Made by a program: the position numbers and the translations under genes
DNA from: Hyphomonadaceae bacterium
GTDB taxonomy: Bacteria > Pseudomonadota > Alphaproteobacteria > Caulobacterales > Hyphomonadaceae
Length of the DNA stretch: 64,000 nt
Assembly: GCA_024742355.1 (NCBI GenBank)
Contig: JANSYM010000007.1
Span: 124,001 to 188,000 of the forward strand
Direction: 5' to 3'
In this document: positions 62,412-64,000 of the stretch, in pieces
Numbering within the stretch: position 1 is the first letter of the stretch
Layout: each line of letters begins with the position of its first letter
The notes under the pieces: generated by a model
Seen by the model: only the letters and a program-made list of their open reading frames with translations
Told to the model about the DNA's origin: nothing
Databases searched by the model: none

Positions 62412-63182
62412 ATGCGTATTTTGCTCGGATCTCTCGTTGCGGCGGTGGCGGCTGTGGCCGCACTGAACCTGAATGGTGGGGCGCAGTCTCTTCAGGATGT
62501 CCCGCCGGCGACGGAGACATCGTCCACATTGATCGTCGCGGAACTGTTCACCTCGCAGAGCTGTTCGTCCTGCCCGCCGGCGGAGCGATTGTTCTCCGAG
62601 CTGGCCGAACGGGACGACCTGATCGTGCTGGAATGGCACGTCGATTACTGGGATCGCCTCGTATATGGCCGCGCTGGGTCCTGGAAGGATCCGTATTCGG
62701 ATGCGGCCTACACCAAACGGCAACGCGACTATAATCGCGCCCTGCGCGGCACTGGAGCAGTCTATACACCGCAAGCCGTGATCAATGGCACACAGGAAAC
62801 GGTCGGTAACCGAGGCGGCGACGTCGAAGCGCTGCTGCAGCCGGCAGGCCACGCTACGGTCGACGTTTCGATTGCAGCAAGTGGCGACAGCGCCCGTGTC
62901 GAGATTGAGGATTATGTCAGTCCGCTTCAGCGCAATGCCGATATCGTCCAGCTCACGCTCCTGCCGGGCCAGACGACGTCCGTGCCGCGTGGCGAAAACC
63001 GCGGCGTTACGCTGACCAGCAAGAACCTGGTCGTCGCATCAAAGAAGATCGGAACCTATAACGGAACGGCGACGTCCGTAACCATCCAGCCGCCAAACAA
63101 TGGCAAAACCTGCGCCATCATCATTCAGGAGCGGAGCGGTAATCAGCTCGGTCCAATCCTCGGCGCGTCTTATTGCAGTTGA
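62412..63182 (+). CDS. DUF1223 exported thioredoxin-like protein
   Basis: 256 residues with an N-terminal signal or anchor (MRILLGSLVAAVAAVAALNLNGGAQS). VAELFTSQSCSSCPPAERLFSELA has the CxxC of the family, followed by LEWHVDYWDRLVYGRAGSWKDPYSDAAYTKRQRDYN and GAVYTPQAVINGTQETVG. DUF1223 proteins have a thioredoxin-like fold; their redox partner is unknown. AAGGA precedes the ATG. The stop abuts the stop of the pterin dehydratase gene on the other strand (TGATCA). Confidence 0.9.
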   Translation: MRILLGSLVAAVAAVAALNLNGGAQSLQDVPPATETSSTLIVAELFTSQSCSSCPPAERLFSELAERDDLIVLEWHVDYWDRLVYGRAGSWKDPYSDAAYTKRQRDYNRALRGTGAVYTPQAVINGTQETVGNRGGDVEALLQPAGHATVDVSIAASGDSARVEIEDYVSPLQRNADIVQLTLLPGQTTSVPRGENRGVTLTSKNLVVASKKIGTYNGTATSVTIQPPNNGKTCAIIIQERSGNQLGPILGASYCS

Positions 63183-63476
63183 TCAGCTGAGCTGCGCAGC
63201 AAGCCCGTCCATATACCGGGCGAGTTCGACGTCCAGCGCCGTCACACCATCAGCATCATGCGTGGTCAGCGTGACCTCGACGCGATTGTAGACATTGAAC
63301 CATTCCGGATGGTGATCCATCTGCTCGGCTTTCAGCGCGCTGGCCGACATGAATGCGAATGCCGATTTGAAATCTGCAAACTTGTAGGTCTTCTCAATCG
63401 CATCGCGATCGCCCGCTTTCACGGACCAACCTTCGAGCGTACCGATCGCGGCAGCGGCGCCAATCTTGTCTGCCAT
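63183..63476 (-). CDS. Pterin-4-alpha-carbinolamine dehydratase
   Basis: 97 residues. The family motif is [38 protein letters not shown], with both active-site His. It recycles the pterin cofactor of aromatic amino-acid hydroxylases; no phhA is nearby, and in many bacteria the protein has other tasks. The ATG at 63476 overlaps the stop of the upstream gene (ATGA). Confidence 0.93.
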   Translation of the reverse strand: MADKIGAAAAIGTLEGWSVKAGDRDAIEKTYKFADFKSAFAFMSASALKAEQMDHHPEWFNVYNRVEVTLTTHDADGVTALDVELARYMDGLAAQLS

Positions 63477-64000
63477 CACTCAGCCTCTTCTGTGTCTTGT
63501 TGCGTTTCATGCACGAAGTAGAGCCAGTCACCGTCCCCGGCAATGGCGGTGCGTACGCCGGGATAGTCCTCGCCGGCGCGAATGCGTTCCAGACCGGGTT
63601 CGCCGACCAGATCACGCAGGCGCGCACGGTCGGTGAAAGTTAGCTTTTCCGGCAGCAATTCATCGGCTTCGAGCGCGGCAAAATCCGGCCAGATATACCA
63701 GGTTTGGTCGCCGACCTGGCGTGTCCCATATGGGCCATCCAGCAAGCCGCCCAGCTTGGCCAACGGGTCAAATCCGGTCCGGCGCAGCAGATCCCAATGC
63801 ACGCGATGGGATTCACCGGCAAAATTGGACACGAAGCTCTCTTCGGCGTCTGCGAGGCGTACGAGCCGCGAGAGCGAGTCGCGTGCGAGCACATCGCGAA
63901 TAGCCGAGATTTTCGCCTCAACCGTCTCTGGCAGCGCCGGCGTCACGGCCTCGACCTCGACAGGCGCCGTCACTGCGGGCGCAGCTTCGACTTCCAGTCG
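63476..64000 (-). CDS. Unrecognised protein (5' end outside window)
   Basis: The frame is open to the window edge (at least 174 codons) and reads [19 protein letters not shown] before a GTG at 63973, so the true start is probably further upstream. A Pro/Val/Ala/Glu-rich part is followed by a helical region ([28 protein letters not shown]) and a compact domain with [31 protein letters not shown] and [18 protein letters not shown]. It may be an exported conserved protein; I do not recognise the family. Its stop is coupled to the pterin dehydratase start. Confidence 0.6.
   Translation of the reverse strand, partial: RLEVEAAPAVTAPVEVEAVTPALPETVEAKISAIRDVLARDSLSRLVRLADAEESFVSNFAGESHRVHWDLLRRTGFDPLAKLGGLLDGPYGTRQVGDQTWYIWPDFAALEADELLPEKLTFTDRARLRDLVGEPGLERIRAGEDYPGVRTAIAGDGDWLYFVHETQQDTEEAE

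Noticed and set aside
1-64000. Genomic island or prophage
   Set aside because: No integrase, transposase, phage structural or toxin-antitoxin genes are seen. The tRNA-like gene has no adjacent integrase or direct repeat that I can find.

Overview
The window is a gene-dense, high-GC stretch of alphaproteobacterial chromosome. The gene content points to Caulobacterales, most likely Hyphomonadaceae. Pointers are a PopZ polar organiser directly upstream of valS, an xseB-ispA-dxs operon, a GcrA-type C-terminal domain protein, a TipN-like polarity protein candidate, GANTC sites next to popZ, and many fatty-acid/acyl-CoA genes. Species cannot be named from the sequence alone. I see no transposase, integrase, phage gene, CRISPR array or rRNA, so this is core-type chromosome with short palindromic elements, not an island.

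Layout. 1-9.6 kb (mostly minus strand): a truncated DUF3137 membrane protein, ilvD, an asparaginase-like lipoprotein, valS, popZ, a TolC-type outer-membrane protein and a squalene/phytoene-synthase-like protein. 9.6-16.3 kb: sodB, an RG-tailed DEAD-box helicase, a coniferyl-aldehyde-type dehydrogenase, a crotonase, a TfoX N-domain protein and an SPFH protein. 16.2-16.8 kb is the only gap over 300 bases; it holds a tRNA-Glu-like gene with an imperfect acceptor stem and several hairpins. 16.8-25.7 kb: serine hydrolase with acyl-CoA dehydrogenase, hotdog thioesterase with purT, a saccharopine-dehydrogenase-like reductase, a cysteine-synthase-like enzyme divergent from an Lrp regulator, and a sodium/solute symporter.

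25.7-29.6 kb is a cytochrome c maturation operon (ccmF, a fused ccmG-ccmH, ccmI) without ccmE. 29.7-33 kb: an MGS-domain/cytosine-deaminase-like fusion, a DUF4199 protein, a membrane-anchored LuxR regulator flanked by inverted copies of a 29-bp element, and a VOC protein. 33.2-35.3 kb: a membrane-anchored coiled-coil protein with TipN-like architecture and a stand-alone GcrA C-terminal domain. 35.3-47 kb: crotonase, GMC oxidoreductase with sterol desaturase, three regulator-target pairs or self-regulated genes (HxlR/nitroreductase, Lrp/methionine gamma-lyase, PadR with two operators), a DUF938 methyltransferase, a Baeyer-Villiger-type monooxygenase and an acyl-CoA ligase. 47-64 kb: small secreted proteins, xseB-ispA-dxs, a histidine phosphatase, lepB, MBL hydrolase, YSC84 lipoprotein, sdaA, a Tat lipoprotein amidase, an SRPBCC protein, an MFS transporter, VOC, SDR, DUF1223, a pterin dehydratase and an unrecognised truncated gene.

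The most notable items are the two domain fusions (CcmG-CcmH; MGS-amidohydrolase), the GcrA mini-protein, the 29-bp repeat pair around the LuxR gene, the tandem PadR operator, the palindromic in-frame insertion in valS and the odd tRNA. All calls rest on reading the sequence and on general family knowledge; no database search was possible.
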